This document shows, piece after piece, positions 20,101-29,005 of a DNA stretch of 64,000 nt (the first letter of the stretch is position 1; the number at the start of each line of letters is the position of its first letter). Below the pieces are notes generated by a model that saw only the letters and a program-made list of their open reading frames with translations, was not told where the DNA came from and ran no database searches. Source of the stretch: Nitrospinaceae bacterium (lineage in GTDB: Bacteria > Nitrospinota_A > UBA7883 > JAJDBK01). Where the stretch lies: assembly GCA_029261405.1 (NCBI GenBank), contig JAJDBK010000078.1:1-64000 (forward strand), read 5' to 3'. The position numbers and the translations under genes were made by a program.

Positions 20101-20241
20101 ATGAATCCGGAAACAGAAACGACAGCGATCTCTTTTTCAAACCTGGGCGGTGTGGAAATTTTTGGACTGGTAATAGGTGTTGTCGGCTTTATAGTCAGCG
20201 CCTTCTACCTGGTAAGGATGTATACGAAGAAGATAAAATAA
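20101..20241 (+). CDS. Single-span micro-membrane protein
   Basis: A 46-residue reading frame starting MNPETETTAISFSN. It has one transmembrane segment (about residues 19-40: VEIFGLVIGVVGFIVSAFYLV) and a positively charged tail MYTKKIK that should face the cytoplasm. A GGCGGG lies about 6 bases before the ATG. It lies 74 bases after the helical-repeat gene on the same strand and converges with argF. Its size and layout resemble small subunits of membrane complexes; function unknown. Confidence 0.6.
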   Translation: MNPETETTAISFSNLGGVEIFGLVIGVVGFIVSAFYLVRMYTKKIK

Positions 20242-20251
20242 GTCCGTCAGG

Positions 20252-21196
20252 CTAAAGAGCGGAATAGATCCCGTCGTCCCCCATCAGCCAGATAAGCAGG
20301 GACTTTTGCACGTGCAAACGGTTCTCCGCCTCATCCCATATCGCGGACTGGGGGCCGTCCATTACTTCACTTGTAATCTCTTCCCCTCTGTGAGCCGGAA
20401 GGCAATGCATTACAAGCGCCTCACGGTTGGCGTGTTCAAGAAGGTCTGAATCGATCCGGTACCCCTGAAAGGCGGCTCTTCTTATATCAGATTCGTCGTC
20501 CTGACCCATGCTGATCCAGGTATCGGTGTATAAAACGTCCGCCCCTGCGACGGCTTGAACGGGATCTTGCATCAGTTCTATCTTTGCGCCGCTTATAGTG
20601 GCGATCCCCCTGGCTGACCGGACCACTGAACTCTCCGGCTCGTATCCCGCCGGGGTGGCCACTGTAAGGTCTATCCCCATGATGGCCGCTCCGAGCAACC
20701 ACGACTGGGCCACGTTGTTGCCGTCACCGATATAGGCTACTTTCAGACCACTGACCCGGCCTCTTTTCTCCCACAAAGTGAACATTGCGGTAAGGATCTG
20801 GCAAGGATGGTACTGATCTGTAAGGGCGTTTATTATCGGAATGGTGGCATGGCGGGAAAGCTCCTCGACCTCGCTCTGGTCGTAGGTTCGGATGGCGAGG
20901 CCGTCGATATAACTCGAAAGGACTCTCGCGGTATCGGAGACAGACTCACCCCGGTCCATCTGCAACTTGCCGACATCAAGGAACAGGGAAGAGCCGCCGA
21001 GCTGGATCATTCCGGCCTCAAACGAAATCCTTGTGCGGGTCGAGGATTTACGGAAGATCATTCCGAGGATCTTTCCTGTGAGGTAACGGCCCTCTCGCCC
21101 CTCTTTTCGTTCCCGTTTCAGTCTTGCCGTCACCCGGAACAGACGGTCTATCTCCTTGCTGTTCAGGCCGACCAGGCTCGTAAGGTCGCGTTTCAC
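20252..21196 (-). CDS. argF: Ornithine carbamoyltransferase
   Basis: A 314-residue enzyme joining ornithine and carbamoyl phosphate to citrulline in arginine synthesis. It contains the carbamoyl-phosphate site SSTRTRISFEAG, the DQYHPCQILTAMFTL block and the ornithine site HCLPAHRGEEIT. The length is typical. It begins 13 bases after argD on the same strand, so the two form an argD-argF pair. Confidence 0.97.
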   Translation of the reverse strand: MKRDLTSLVGLNSKEIDRLFRVTARLKRERKEGREGRYLTGKILGMIFRKSSTRTRISFEAGMIQLGGSSLFLDVGKLQMDRGESVSDTARVLSSYIDGLAIRTYDQSEVEELSRHATIPIINALTDQYHPCQILTAMFTLWEKRGRVSGLKVAYIGDGNNVAQSWLLGAAIMGIDLTVATPAGYEPESSVVRSARGIATISGAKIELMQDPVQAVAGADVLYTDTWISMGQDDESDIRRAAFQGYRIDSDLLEHANREALVMHCLPAHRGEEITSEVMDGPQSAIWDEAENRLHVQKSLLIWLMGDDGIYSAL

Positions 21197-21209
21197 TTCT
21201 CTAACCGGG

Positions 21210-22397
21210 CTAAGCCCCGATAATTTTGCTGAAAATCACCAGCGCCTTATCGACCTCTTCTTTGGTCACGATAAGAGGCGGCAGAAAGCGTATGGTATTT
21301 TCGTTGGCGCAGTTTATGAGTAGCCCTTTTTCGGCGCAGGCGGAAACGACACCTGCTCCCGGTTCATTAAGCTCCACACCTATCATCAGACCCAGTCCCC
21401 GAACTTCCTTTATCTTTTTTGCTGAAGATTTCATGCCGGTAAGTTTTAGAGCCATATAACGACCAAGGTTTCGGACGTTATCCACAAGCTCCGGTTTCAG
21501 GATCTCTTTTAGCACAGCCAACGCTCCGGCGCAGGCCACAGGGTTACCACCGAAAGTGGCGGCGTGGGATCCGGGAACAAGAGAGTCGCCCAGCGTTCCC
21601 CTGGCGAACATGGCGCCCATCGGGAAACCGTTGGCTATACCTTTTGCCATGGTCACAATGTCCGGTTTGATCTTGAAATGTTCATAACAGAAAAGTTTCC
21701 CCGTGCGTCCGAACCCGGTTTGCACCTCGTCTATTATCAGTAGAACATTCGATTTATGGCAAAGTTTGGCTAACTGGCTTAAAAACATACCACCCGGGAC
21801 GCAGACACCAACCTCACCCTGAATAGATTCGACAATTACAGCGCAGGTTTTTTCCGAAATCGCTTTTTCCACAGCGGCAATGTCGTTATAAGGAACATGC
21901 TTGACGCTTGAGAGCATGGTTCCGAAGCCTTTTTTGAACTTCTTCTGACCGGTCAACGCAAGGGAACCCATGGTTCTGCCATGGAACGAGCCGTTAAACG
22001 AGATTATTTCTGTCTTACCGGTTTCGCCTTTCTGAGAGAAATGAAGCCGCGCGAGTTTCAGGGCCGCCTCGTTGGCTTCCGTCCCGGAGTTGCAGAAGAA
22101 GACCTTCCCTTTTCCCATCTCTCCAACGAGAGCTTTGGCGTATTCCACCTGGGCTTCAATGTGGTAGAGGTTTGAAACATGGGCCAGTTTTCCCATCTGT
22201 TTCTGCATTGCCTTGTTGACCGGGGCAAAATTGTGGCCAAGGTTGTTGACTGCGAGACCGGAGACAAAGTCGAGATATTTCTTGCCGTTAGCGTCCCATA
22301 CCGCTGATTTTCTGCCTTTTACAAGGGCGATAGAACTTCTGCCGTAATTTGGGGTCAGATATTTGTTTGACCCGGAGATAATCTCTTCCGTTTTCAT
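21210..22397 (-). CDS. argD: Acetylornithine aminotransferase
   Basis: A 395-residue class III PLP enzyme catalysing the N-acetylglutamate-semialdehyde to N-acetylornithine step. It shows the conserved GTEANEAALKLAR cofactor-phosphate site, SFHGRTMGSLA, the IIDEVQTGFGRTGKLF block and the catalytic lysine in TMAKGIANGFPMGAMF. ArgF following directly supports an arginine role over other members of the class, though dual use in lysine synthesis is possible. Confidence 0.95.
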   Translation of the reverse strand: MKTEEIISGSNKYLTPNYGRSSIALVKGRKSAVWDANGKKYLDFVSGLAVNNLGHNFAPVNKAMQKQMGKLAHVSNLYHIEAQVEYAKALVGEMGKGKVFFCNSGTEANEAALKLARLHFSQKGETGKTEIISFNGSFHGRTMGSLALTGQKKFKKGFGTMLSSVKHVPYNDIAAVEKAISEKTCAVIVESIQGEVGVCVPGGMFLSQLAKLCHKSNVLLIIDEVQTGFGRTGKLFCYEHFKIKPDIVTMAKGIANGFPMGAMFARGTLGDSLVPGSHAATFGGNPVACAGALAVLKEILKPELVDNVRNLGRYMALKLTGMKSSAKKIKEVRGLGLMIGVELNEPGAGVVSACAEKGLLINCANENTIRFLPPLIVTKEEVDKALVIFSKIIGA

Positions 22398-22526
22398 TGT
22401 TCACTCGCTATTCAAAGACATTATTGCCATAAAACCCCGCTTTTTCGACCAAGCGACCAGAAAATGGGCATTATAACAACTACTTATCTCCAATTTCAAT
22501 AGGCGTAGTGAGTCATCATGGCTTAA

Positions 22527-23177
22527 ATGGTGAATAATCGGGTAGAATCGGGTATGGATAATCGAAATAAAGGGAACAGGCGGGAACTTTTCAAAAAGGG
22601 GTTTTCGTTTCTGGGCCGTGTGGCGACAGAATTCGCCTCTACAGCGATAGAAGCTGAAGAACTGGTCGAAAAGGTAGACGACGGAACTATTCCCGTCAAC
22701 CGGGCCAGAGGGATTTTGCGACCACCGGGGGCCGTAAGGGAGAAACTTTTCAATCAGTTATGCGATAATTGTGGCGACTGCATAAAAGCCTGCCCGGAAA
22801 ACGTTCTTTTCCCCGCGCCCGCCTCTTTCGGACCGGAAGCGCAATCTCCCATGCTACACCCGCCCCGGAAAGCCTGTTTTCTCTGCAACCCGTTACATTG
22901 TGTCGAGGCGTGCAAGTGTGGGGCGCTAAAACCACCCGGAGATGTGGCTAACATTAATATGGGGAAAGCCAGAATCGACCCGGCCCGCTGTCTGGCCACT
23001 GCGGACGAAGAGTGCGGGTACTGTGTCGATTTTTGCCCTCTATCAGGAACGGCGATCATCAAACTTGGCAATATGCCGGTAATTCAGGCTAACGGATGTG
23101 TAGGCTGTGGACTCTGCGAGTATTATTGCCACGTAAAAACCGGCGCCAACGCAATAACAACAATCCCCAAATGGTAG
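22527..23177 (+). CDS. Multi-cluster ferredoxin-type protein (NapF/NapG/MauM-like)
   Basis: A 216-residue protein with four cysteine sets: CDNCGDCIKACP, CFLCNPLHCVEACKC, CLATADEECGYCVDFCP and CVGCGLCEYYCH, each suited to a [4Fe-4S] cluster. The arrangement resembles the NapG/MauM group of electron carriers. The N-terminus has a twin arginine (NRRELFKKGF) but little hydrophobicity, so export is doubtful. The first ATG (22527) lacks a good ribosome binding site; the ATG at 22554 is an alternative. No partner enzyme is adjacent. It is transcribed away from argD. Confidence 0.75.
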   Translation: MVNNRVESGMDNRNKGNRRELFKKGFSFLGRVATEFASTAIEAEELVEKVDDGTIPVNRARGILRPPGAVREKLFNQLCDNCGDCIKACPENVLFPAPASFGPEAQSPMLHPPRKACFLCNPLHCVEACKCGALKPPGDVANINMGKARIDPARCLATADEECGYCVDFCPLSGTAIIKLGNMPVIQANGCVGCGLCEYYCHVKTGANAITTIPKW

Positions 23178-23281
23178 CGCCGGGGCCAGTGGCGCGGCCA
23201 GTGGCGCGGCCACAGCGATTAACGCTAACGCTGGGATTCTGAAGGTTTTTTGCGTTCGCTTCGGTAGCGGTCGCTTCGCTC

Positions 23282-23665
23282 CCTGCCTCCGGCTCTATAT
23301 TCGAGCGATTAAGTGTGGTACGGCTATGTACCTTGTACATGGCAGTGCGCCACGCACCTTTGATCGCCCGTAGCCAGACCTGATGGAAGGTGGCGAAGCC
23401 AGCGCTACCATGGCGAACAGAATAAGTCTTTCAAACGGCGCGATAGTGGCATGGCAGTGCGCCACGCACCTTTTTGATCGCCCGTAGCCAGACCTGATGG
23501 AAGGTGGCGAAGCCAGCGCTACCATGGCGAACAGAATAAGTCTTTCAAGCGGCGCGATAGCGGCATGGCAGTGCGCCACGCACCTGCCTCCGGTCCTATA
23601 TTCGGGCGATTAAGAAGTGGGGGTTCCACGGATGGAATGGCCAGGACTCCGATAGCGGTGAGGCG
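23282..23665. repeat. Intergenic repeat array with a 112-114-bp tandem duplication
   Basis: Two nearly identical units occupy 23338-23449 and 23450-23563 and start with CATGGCAGTGCGCCACGCAC; a truncated third begins at 23564. A 32-bp segment (CCTGCCTCCGG ... GCGATTAAG) lies on each side, at 23282-23313 and 23583-23614. Further short modules at 23201-23220 and 23646-23665 recur elsewhere in the window. No credible gene lies in this gap, which runs from 23178 to 23765. Confidence 0.9.
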
Positions 23666-23765
23666 GTAAAAGCCGTACACTGTTACAATAATCCTGGATA
23701 CCGTGTTAAAGTGCTACATTTTACGTTTATAACCAGTTACTTAACAATACGTTATTACTGAAAAA

Positions 23766-25304
23766 TTGCATAAATCCCTTAAAGTGGTCGTTGCGGTAAA
23801 TAGCCGGACACGGAGAAAGCGTATCGAAGAGGCGTTTTCGCAGTGGCGGGAATCATCTATAGAACTCGATATCCGGACCTGTAAACGGACTTCCGGCGCC
23901 AATACGAACTGGTCGGATATCGGGGCGGCCATCATAGATTTTGAAACGGACCCCCAACAGGCGGCCACTGCGGCCTTCAAGCTTCGCCACGCCCGGCCCG
24001 ATCTGGGAATTGCTGTTATGGCCTCTTCCGGAACTTTTATGGCGCCTCTGGAGGTTGTCAATCTTGGCCTCGGACCGCTGGTTATTTCTGATGAGGAGGG
24101 GATAGCCTCGCTCCCACAAGTAGTCACCGCCATGGCTACAGCTGAGGCGAGCGAAGGTTCCGGCATCGCTGAGCAGAGCCGATTGCTTCTTCGACACCAG
24201 GAGTTGCGCGAAATTACCGAGAGCATGGCGCGGCAATCGGTACATCTGATACGTTTGAGAAACGAGCTATCCGCCGAAAAAGGGAAGATGGAGACCATCA
24301 TAAATGGCATGACCGACGGCATGATATTTTTCGACACGGAAGGAAGGCTCGAAGTGGTAAACCCATTGGCGTGCAAGCTGTTCCCCTCCCTGAATCCCGA
24401 TCTGCACCCGACCATGGAGGAATTTATCGAGAGCCTCCCGGAAAAAATCGAGATGGACAGCCCCGACTCCACCACCATGGAAATCGATCTTGCCGAAGGC
24501 GCCTACAAAGCCAGGTATCTCAAGGTATCCGATTCGGGAGGAGTTAACGCAGGCTCACTGTTTCTCTTTACCGACATCACCGCGGACAAGAGGTACGAGC
24601 GCCTTAAAACCGATTTTACGAATATGATATCCCACGAACTTCGCACACCGTTGACATCTATCCGGGCGGCTGTGGATAATTTTATCCGGGGGGCGTTGGG
24701 GGAGGTGACCAGAAAACAGAAAAAATTTCTGGAGCTTATCGTGCGAAACGTTGATCGCCAGCAACATCTGGTGGACGACCTGCTCGACCTGGCGAAATTC
24801 GAAGCCGGTCAGATGGACCTTCGGCTTGAGATAACCAACGTCAAAAGGATTGCCGCCAACAGCGTCGAGCAATACTCTCTGGCGTTTAAGGACAAAGGGG
24901 TGGAGCTTGTCCTGGAGAGTGACGGGACGAACTTCAAACCTGTGATGGCCGATGCCGCGCTTTTTTCCCAGGCTATTGAAAATCTTCTCTCAAACGCATT
25001 AAAATTTACCGAGGCTGGTGGAAAGGTTACAGTAAGGGTCGAAAACGATCTTTCCGACGGATTGCTCCGGTTGACGGTAAAGGATACGGGGATCGGGATA
25101 ACGACCGACAAACTCGAATCGGTTTTCGACAAGTACACTCAGGCGGACAGTGGGCGTCAACGTCGTTATTCGGGGACGGGACTGGGACTTGCCATAGTAA
25201 AACAGATCATAAACGCTCATAATGGACACATTTCGGCGAACAGCGCTCCGGGTGAAGGAAGTTTGTTCGTAATAGAGATACCTTTGGCCTACTGGAAAAG
25301 ATAA
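23766..25304 (+). CDS. PAS-containing sensor histidine kinase
   Basis: A 512-residue protein with no membrane segment, so it is probably cytoplasmic. The first 120 residues resemble a receiver fold without clear phosphorylation residues. A helical linker leads to a PAS domain (about 175-275, GMTDGMIFFDTEGRLEVVNP). HisKA follows with the H-box MISHELRTPLTSIRAA, then HATPase_c with NLLSNALKFTEAGG, DTGIGI and GTGLGLAIV. It starts with TTG at 23766. The stop overlaps the next gene's ATG (TAATG), so it is translationally coupled to its partner response regulator. Confidence 0.9.
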   Translation: MHKSLKVVVAVNSRTRRKRIEEAFSQWRESSIELDIRTCKRTSGANTNWSDIGAAIIDFETDPQQAATAAFKLRHARPDLGIAVMASSGTFMAPLEVVNLGLGPLVISDEEGIASLPQVVTAMATAEASEGSGIAEQSRLLLRHQELREITESMARQSVHLIRLRNELSAEKGKMETIINGMTDGMIFFDTEGRLEVVNPLACKLFPSLNPDLHPTMEEFIESLPEKIEMDSPDSTTMEIDLAEGAYKARYLKVSDSGGVNAGSLFLFTDITADKRYERLKTDFTNMISHELRTPLTSIRAAVDNFIRGALGEVTRKQKKFLELIVRNVDRQQHLVDDLLDLAKFEAGQMDLRLEITNVKRIAANSVEQYSLAFKDKGVELVLESDGTNFKPVMADAALFSQAIENLLSNALKFTEAGGKVTVRVENDLSDGLLRLTVKDTGIGITTDKLESVFDKYTQADSGRQRRYSGTGLGLAIVKQIINAHNGHISANSAPGEGSLFVIEIPLAYWKR

Positions 25305-26710
25305 TGATTAAACCGAAAGTCCTCATCATCGACGATGAAGAGGATATCCTCATTAATCTTGAGGCCGCCCTCGAAGCTGATGGTTACGAGATATTCATAG
25401 CCCGGAACGGAACAGTGGGCCTTGAGCTTGCCTACAAAAAGCTTCCCGACCTGATTATCCTCGATATCATGATGCCCGACATTGACGGATACGAAGTCCT
25501 GCGCAGATTAAAAGAACATGAAGAGTTAAAACATATCGGTGTAATTTTCGCCTCCGCCCTGAAAAAAACACGCAACAAGGTTGAAGGGCTCGACATGGGC
25601 GCGGACGATTATGTGACAAAGCCGTATCACATGACGGAGCTTCTCGCGAAGATAAGGGCATTGTTCCGGATCCAGAGTTACCAGCGTCAACTCGAAAAAT
25701 TTGTCGATTTCGCCCACTCCGTGAACAAGCTTGACTACAAGGCTATTGGCGAGGCTGTGGTGGAGCATTTCAATGAAGTCGTCAGGGCCGACAGGTTTTC
25801 CCTCTTTGTTCTGGAGGATAGCGCCTGGCGCTTGAGACTCCTGGCCCATAACCATCCTGACAAGAAGATGGACAACATATCCTTCTCGCCCGATGACTCC
25901 CCACTCATGAGTGAGGCTCTGAATACCGGGACGATGCAGTTCCTGACAGATTTTCAGTCATCCCGATACGGCTCAGGCGCGGGCGACAAACCGGTCGCCA
26001 ATAAGGGGAAATACGCGGACGGTTTCGCCCTCTGTCTCCCATTGTCGATCGGGGAGGAGGTTCTGGGTGTTTTAAACCTTAACGGAAACAGCAAAGGTTT
26101 TTTCGACAAGAGCGATTTTTACTACGCTCAGCTTGCCGCAGAGATGATAGCGTCTTCATTAAACAACGCCAGACGGCTTGAAGAGCAAAAAAGACTCGCC
26201 ACCACCGACAGCTTGACAAAACTGTTAAACCGCCGCCGTTTTCAGGAAATCCTCGCCTACGAGTTCGAAAGAGCCAGACGATACAAAATCCGTCTCTCCA
26301 TGGTCATGATCGACATAGACCACTTCAAGAATGTGAACGATACCTATGGTCACGCCGCAGGTGACATAGTTCTGATTGAGTTGGCCGTGAGAATAAAAAA
26401 ACATTTGCGGTCGGTCGATACCTTCTGCAGGTACGGTGGTGAGGAGTTTGCGATACTTCTGCCGGAGACAGACGCTGTCGCATCCAGACCTGTGGTGGAG
26501 CGCTTGAGGGAAGAGATTGCAGGAACGCCCTTCATAACCGACAAGGGGCCGCTTGATGTCACCATCTCCCTCGGCGTTTGCGACACCATGTGCGAAGGGG
26601 TAAACCAGGGGGAGGAACTGGTGAAAAAAGCCGATGAAGCCCTCTATATATCGAAGAATACCGGCAGGAACCGGGTCTCCATTTACAGTAACGATCAAGC
26701 GTTGAAGTAA
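25304..26710 (+). CDS. Response regulator with GAF and GGDEF output (diguanylate cyclase)
   Basis: A 468-residue protein. The receiver (about 1-120) has the acidic pair DDEED and phospho-acceptor in LIILDIMMPDIDGYEV. A GAF-like domain follows (about 140-290). The GGDEF domain carries GGEEF and an RSVD inhibitory site five residues upstream, so c-di-GMP synthesis with feedback inhibition is expected. Its start overlaps the upstream kinase stop and its stop overlaps the plsY start; the kinase is its likely phosphodonor. Confidence 0.93.
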   Translation: MIKPKVLIIDDEEDILINLEAALEADGYEIFIARNGTVGLELAYKKLPDLIILDIMMPDIDGYEVLRRLKEHEELKHIGVIFASALKKTRNKVEGLDMGADDYVTKPYHMTELLAKIRALFRIQSYQRQLEKFVDFAHSVNKLDYKAIGEAVVEHFNEVVRADRFSLFVLEDSAWRLRLLAHNHPDKKMDNISFSPDDSPLMSEALNTGTMQFLTDFQSSRYGSGAGDKPVANKGKYADGFALCLPLSIGEEVLGVLNLNGNSKGFFDKSDFYYAQLAAEMIASSLNNARRLEEQKRLATTDSLTKLLNRRRFQEILAYEFERARRYKIRLSMVMIDIDHFKNVNDTYGHAAGDIVLIELAVRIKKHLRSVDTFCRYGGEEFAILLPETDAVASRPVVERLREEIAGTPFITDKGPLDVTISLGVCDTMCEGVNQGEELVKKADEALYISKNTGRNRVSIYSNDQALK

Positions 26711-27348
26711 TGACGGAACTTACCCTCGCCCTCATTGCAAGTTACCTCGTTGGCTCCATACCCAGCGCCCTCATCGCGGGGAGAATACTGGGCGGAATCG
26801 ATATCCGTGAACATGGAAGCGGAAACGTAGGCGCGACCAACGTCTACCGGGTCTTCGGCATGAAACCTTATATAGCAACGCTCCTGGCTGATATGTTCAA
26901 GGGGTTTGCCGCCGTGGTTTTTATAGCGCCCACAGGTTCTGGCCTCATTTCCGAGCAGAGGACAGCTCTGTTATGCGGGGTCTTCGCCGTTGTCGGGCAT
27001 ATATGGACCATATTCGCCCAATTCAAGGGGGGCAAAGGGGTGGCTACAGCCGGAGGAATGCTTCTGGGGCTTGATCCGGTCGTAACTCTTGCCGCAGTGG
27101 CGGTCTACCTCCTGGTAACCCTGACGACTAAATATGTTGCGCTAGGCTCCATATCCGCCGGAATAACCGTTCCTATCCTGCTGTCGGTCAAGAAGCTGGC
27201 GTTAGGTTACCAGACACCAGTAGAGCTGATATTCATTACCCTGGCGCTTTCGATCCTCATCGTTTTTACTCACAGGGGGAACATAGCCCGCCTGTTGAGA
27301 GGTGAGGAGGATAAGACCGAATTTCTGGGGAAATCGGGACAGCGATAA
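26710..27348 (+). CDS. plsY: Glycerol-3-phosphate acyltransferase PlsY
   Basis: A 212-residue integral membrane enzyme that acylates glycerol-3-phosphate from acyl-phosphate, the first step of phospholipid synthesis. The N-terminal GSIPSALIAGRI, the GSGNVGATNVYRVFG loop and FKGGKGVATAGG are the three catalytic PlsY motifs. Five hydrophobic segments are visible. It is coupled by TAATG to the GGDEF gene, an unusual partner for a lipid enzyme. Confidence 0.96.
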   Translation: MTELTLALIASYLVGSIPSALIAGRILGGIDIREHGSGNVGATNVYRVFGMKPYIATLLADMFKGFAAVVFIAPTGSGLISEQRTALLCGVFAVVGHIWTIFAQFKGGKGVATAGGMLLGLDPVVTLAAVAVYLLVTLTTKYVALGSISAGITVPILLSVKKLALGYQTPVELIFITLALSILIVFTHRGNIARLLRGEEDKTEFLGKSGQR

Positions 27349-27367
27349 CGGAGGCGCCTCCCCCGTT
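27347..27367. terminator. GC-rich hairpin between converging plsY and dodecin genes
   Basis: AACGG AGGCGCCT CCCCGTT folds as a near-perfect stem right over the plsY stop region. No T-run follows on either strand, so it would be a rho-assisted or stabilising 3' structure and not a classic terminator. Confidence 0.35.
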
Positions 27368-27383
27368 ACCACCGTCTACCGGT

Positions 27384-27599
27384 TTAGTCGTCCTTGAGGA
27401 TCTTGAAAGCCACGTCGAGAACCACTTGCCATTCGGAGACTTCACCCGATTCGTTGAGGTGCCCACGGTATTCTATTACCTGAAACCAGTTAAGCCCTTT
27501 CACCGACTTCCCCGCATCACTCAGCGCATTTTTTATGGCCGCTTCGTAACTCTCAGGCGAAGTGCCTGCAAGCCTTATAACCTTATAGGTGCTACCCAT
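27384..27599 (-). CDS. Dodecin, small flavin-binding protein
   Basis: A 71-residue protein that in this family forms a hollow dodecamer storing flavin. The start STYKVIRLAGTSPESYEAAI, the helix ending at about residue 31, the tryptophan in GLNWFQVIEYRGHL that stacks on the flavin, and the closing strand EWQVVLDVAFKIL match dodecins throughout. The length is standard. It stands alone, converging with plsY. Confidence 0.93.
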   Translation of the reverse strand: MGSTYKVIRLAGTSPESYEAAIKNALSDAGKSVKGLNWFQVIEYRGHLNESGEVSEWQVVLDVAFKILKDD

Positions 27600-27759
27600 T
27601 GGAATACTCCATTGCGAATAAATAATTTCAAATAAACAGTGTCAGTGTACTATTCTACCTTATTAAAAAGGGTCTGTTATCGCATAGCGCAAAATCGTGA
27701 CATAAAGTTTTGCAATATTGTAAAATCGTGGGATCGCTAACAAGCAAATAGATTAAATT

Positions 27760-28965
27760 ATGGATAGAATCGCTGGACTACGCCCTTTGGAAGCGGTCCA
27801 GGTTGAGCATGAAGGTCAGCCGATGATCGCACTGCTCGACCCGGCAGGGTACGCCATAGGCAGTCTTACCCTCTCTTATCAGGCGTATTGCATTTTAACG
27901 CTCATAACTCCAGGCATAAGCCTTGCCGAACTGATAAAAGAGACGAAAAAACAGTTTTCGTTTGAACCTTCTCCCAATGACGTAAAAGACCTCCTTGGAA
28001 AAGTCGATTCGGCGCTGATGATGGATAACGAACGGTTCGCCGACGCGAAAGCCGCAATAATAACTGAATTCATGGAGCGGGAGACCCGACTGGCCGCTCA
28101 CGCAGGTAGAAGTTATCCCGATGACCCGGAAGAGCTGGTCAATACCCTCCGCCCACTATTGGAGCCGACGAAGGGAAGCCCTGCGGAGTCGATCAAGGCG
28201 ATAGTTGTTCCACATATAGATTTTCGTATCGGAGCCGACCTCATGGCCGAAGGGTGGCGGCTTATCCCGGAAGAGGACGCTGACCTGTTCATAATTCTTG
28301 GTGTGGGGCATACCTTGTCGGAAGATTTTTTCGCCTGCCTCGACAAGGATTTCGAAACCCCCATAGGATCAATGCCGGTTGACCGCAAATTTCTTGCGGA
28401 ACTGGAGAAGAACTTCGGTGAGTCCGTATATGGTGACGCTTTGGCCCACAAGTCGGAACACTCGATAGAGTTCCAGTCCCTTTTTCTATCCCACATGTTT
28501 AAAAATAAAAAGGGGGTTTCCGCTGTTCCGATCCTCCTCTCTTTCCCGGAGACCGTGTTCGATTTGCATCATCCAGTCTTTAACGGTGGACGGGTCGAAA
28601 GGTTTATCAGTGCGCTTAAAAAAACAGCGGAAGAGTCGTGGCGTAAGGTTATCTATATCGCAAGCGTCGATTTCGCCCATATCGGAGCAAGGTTCGGCGA
28701 CCAGTCCCCTCTTGCCGACTCCACTTTAAACCGGGTGGTGAAAGAAGACAGGGAGCTTATGCAAGCCATTGAAAAAATGGATCTGAAAGCTTTTATGACA
28801 ACGATAATGCGTACCAACGGCAAAAACAGGGTGTGTGGATTCCCGGCCCTATATACAATGCTAAAGACCTGTGGCGCCAAACATGGTCAGACGCTTGGGT
28901 ACAGGCAAAACGTCGAGGGAGAGAGCGAATCGATGGTCAGTTTCTCCGCCATGGCTCTCTACTAA
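27760..28965 (+). CDS. MEMO-family protein (AmmeMemoRadiSam system protein B type) with N-terminal extension
   Basis: A 401-residue protein. Residues 1-130 form an extra domain; the MEMO domain follows, with VVPHIDFRIGADLMAEGW, ILGVGHTLSEDFF, KSEHSIEFQSLFLSHM and the late histidine in SVDFAHIGARFG. These correspond to the metal-binding histidines of the dioxygenase-like MEMO fold. The usual partners (AMMECR1 domain and radical SAM protein) are not next to it. Role unknown; possibly redox or RNA/protein modification by family association. Confidence 0.85.
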   Translation: MDRIAGLRPLEAVQVEHEGQPMIALLDPAGYAIGSLTLSYQAYCILTLITPGISLAELIKETKKQFSFEPSPNDVKDLLGKVDSALMMDNERFADAKAAIITEFMERETRLAAHAGRSYPDDPEELVNTLRPLLEPTKGSPAESIKAIVVPHIDFRIGADLMAEGWRLIPEEDADLFIILGVGHTLSEDFFACLDKDFETPIGSMPVDRKFLAELEKNFGESVYGDALAHKSEHSIEFQSLFLSHMFKNKKGVSAVPILLSFPETVFDLHHPVFNGGRVERFISALKKTAEESWRKVIYIASVDFAHIGARFGDQSPLADSTLNRVVKEDRELMQAIEKMDLKAFMTTIMRTNGKNRVCGFPALYTMLKTCGAKHGQTLGYRQNVEGESESMVSFSAMALY

Positions 28966-29005
28966 ATATGGTGTTTTTACCTCTTCACGAATTACGGATA
29001 ATACG

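Noticed and set aside
23295-23579. 94-codon minus-strand frame with internal protein repeats
   Set aside because: It merely reads through the DNA tandem repeat and has no ribosome binding site or family match.
23338-23613. Possible CRISPR array
   Set aside because: The units are 112-114 bp, adjacent and nearly identical, with no variable spacers and no cas genes.
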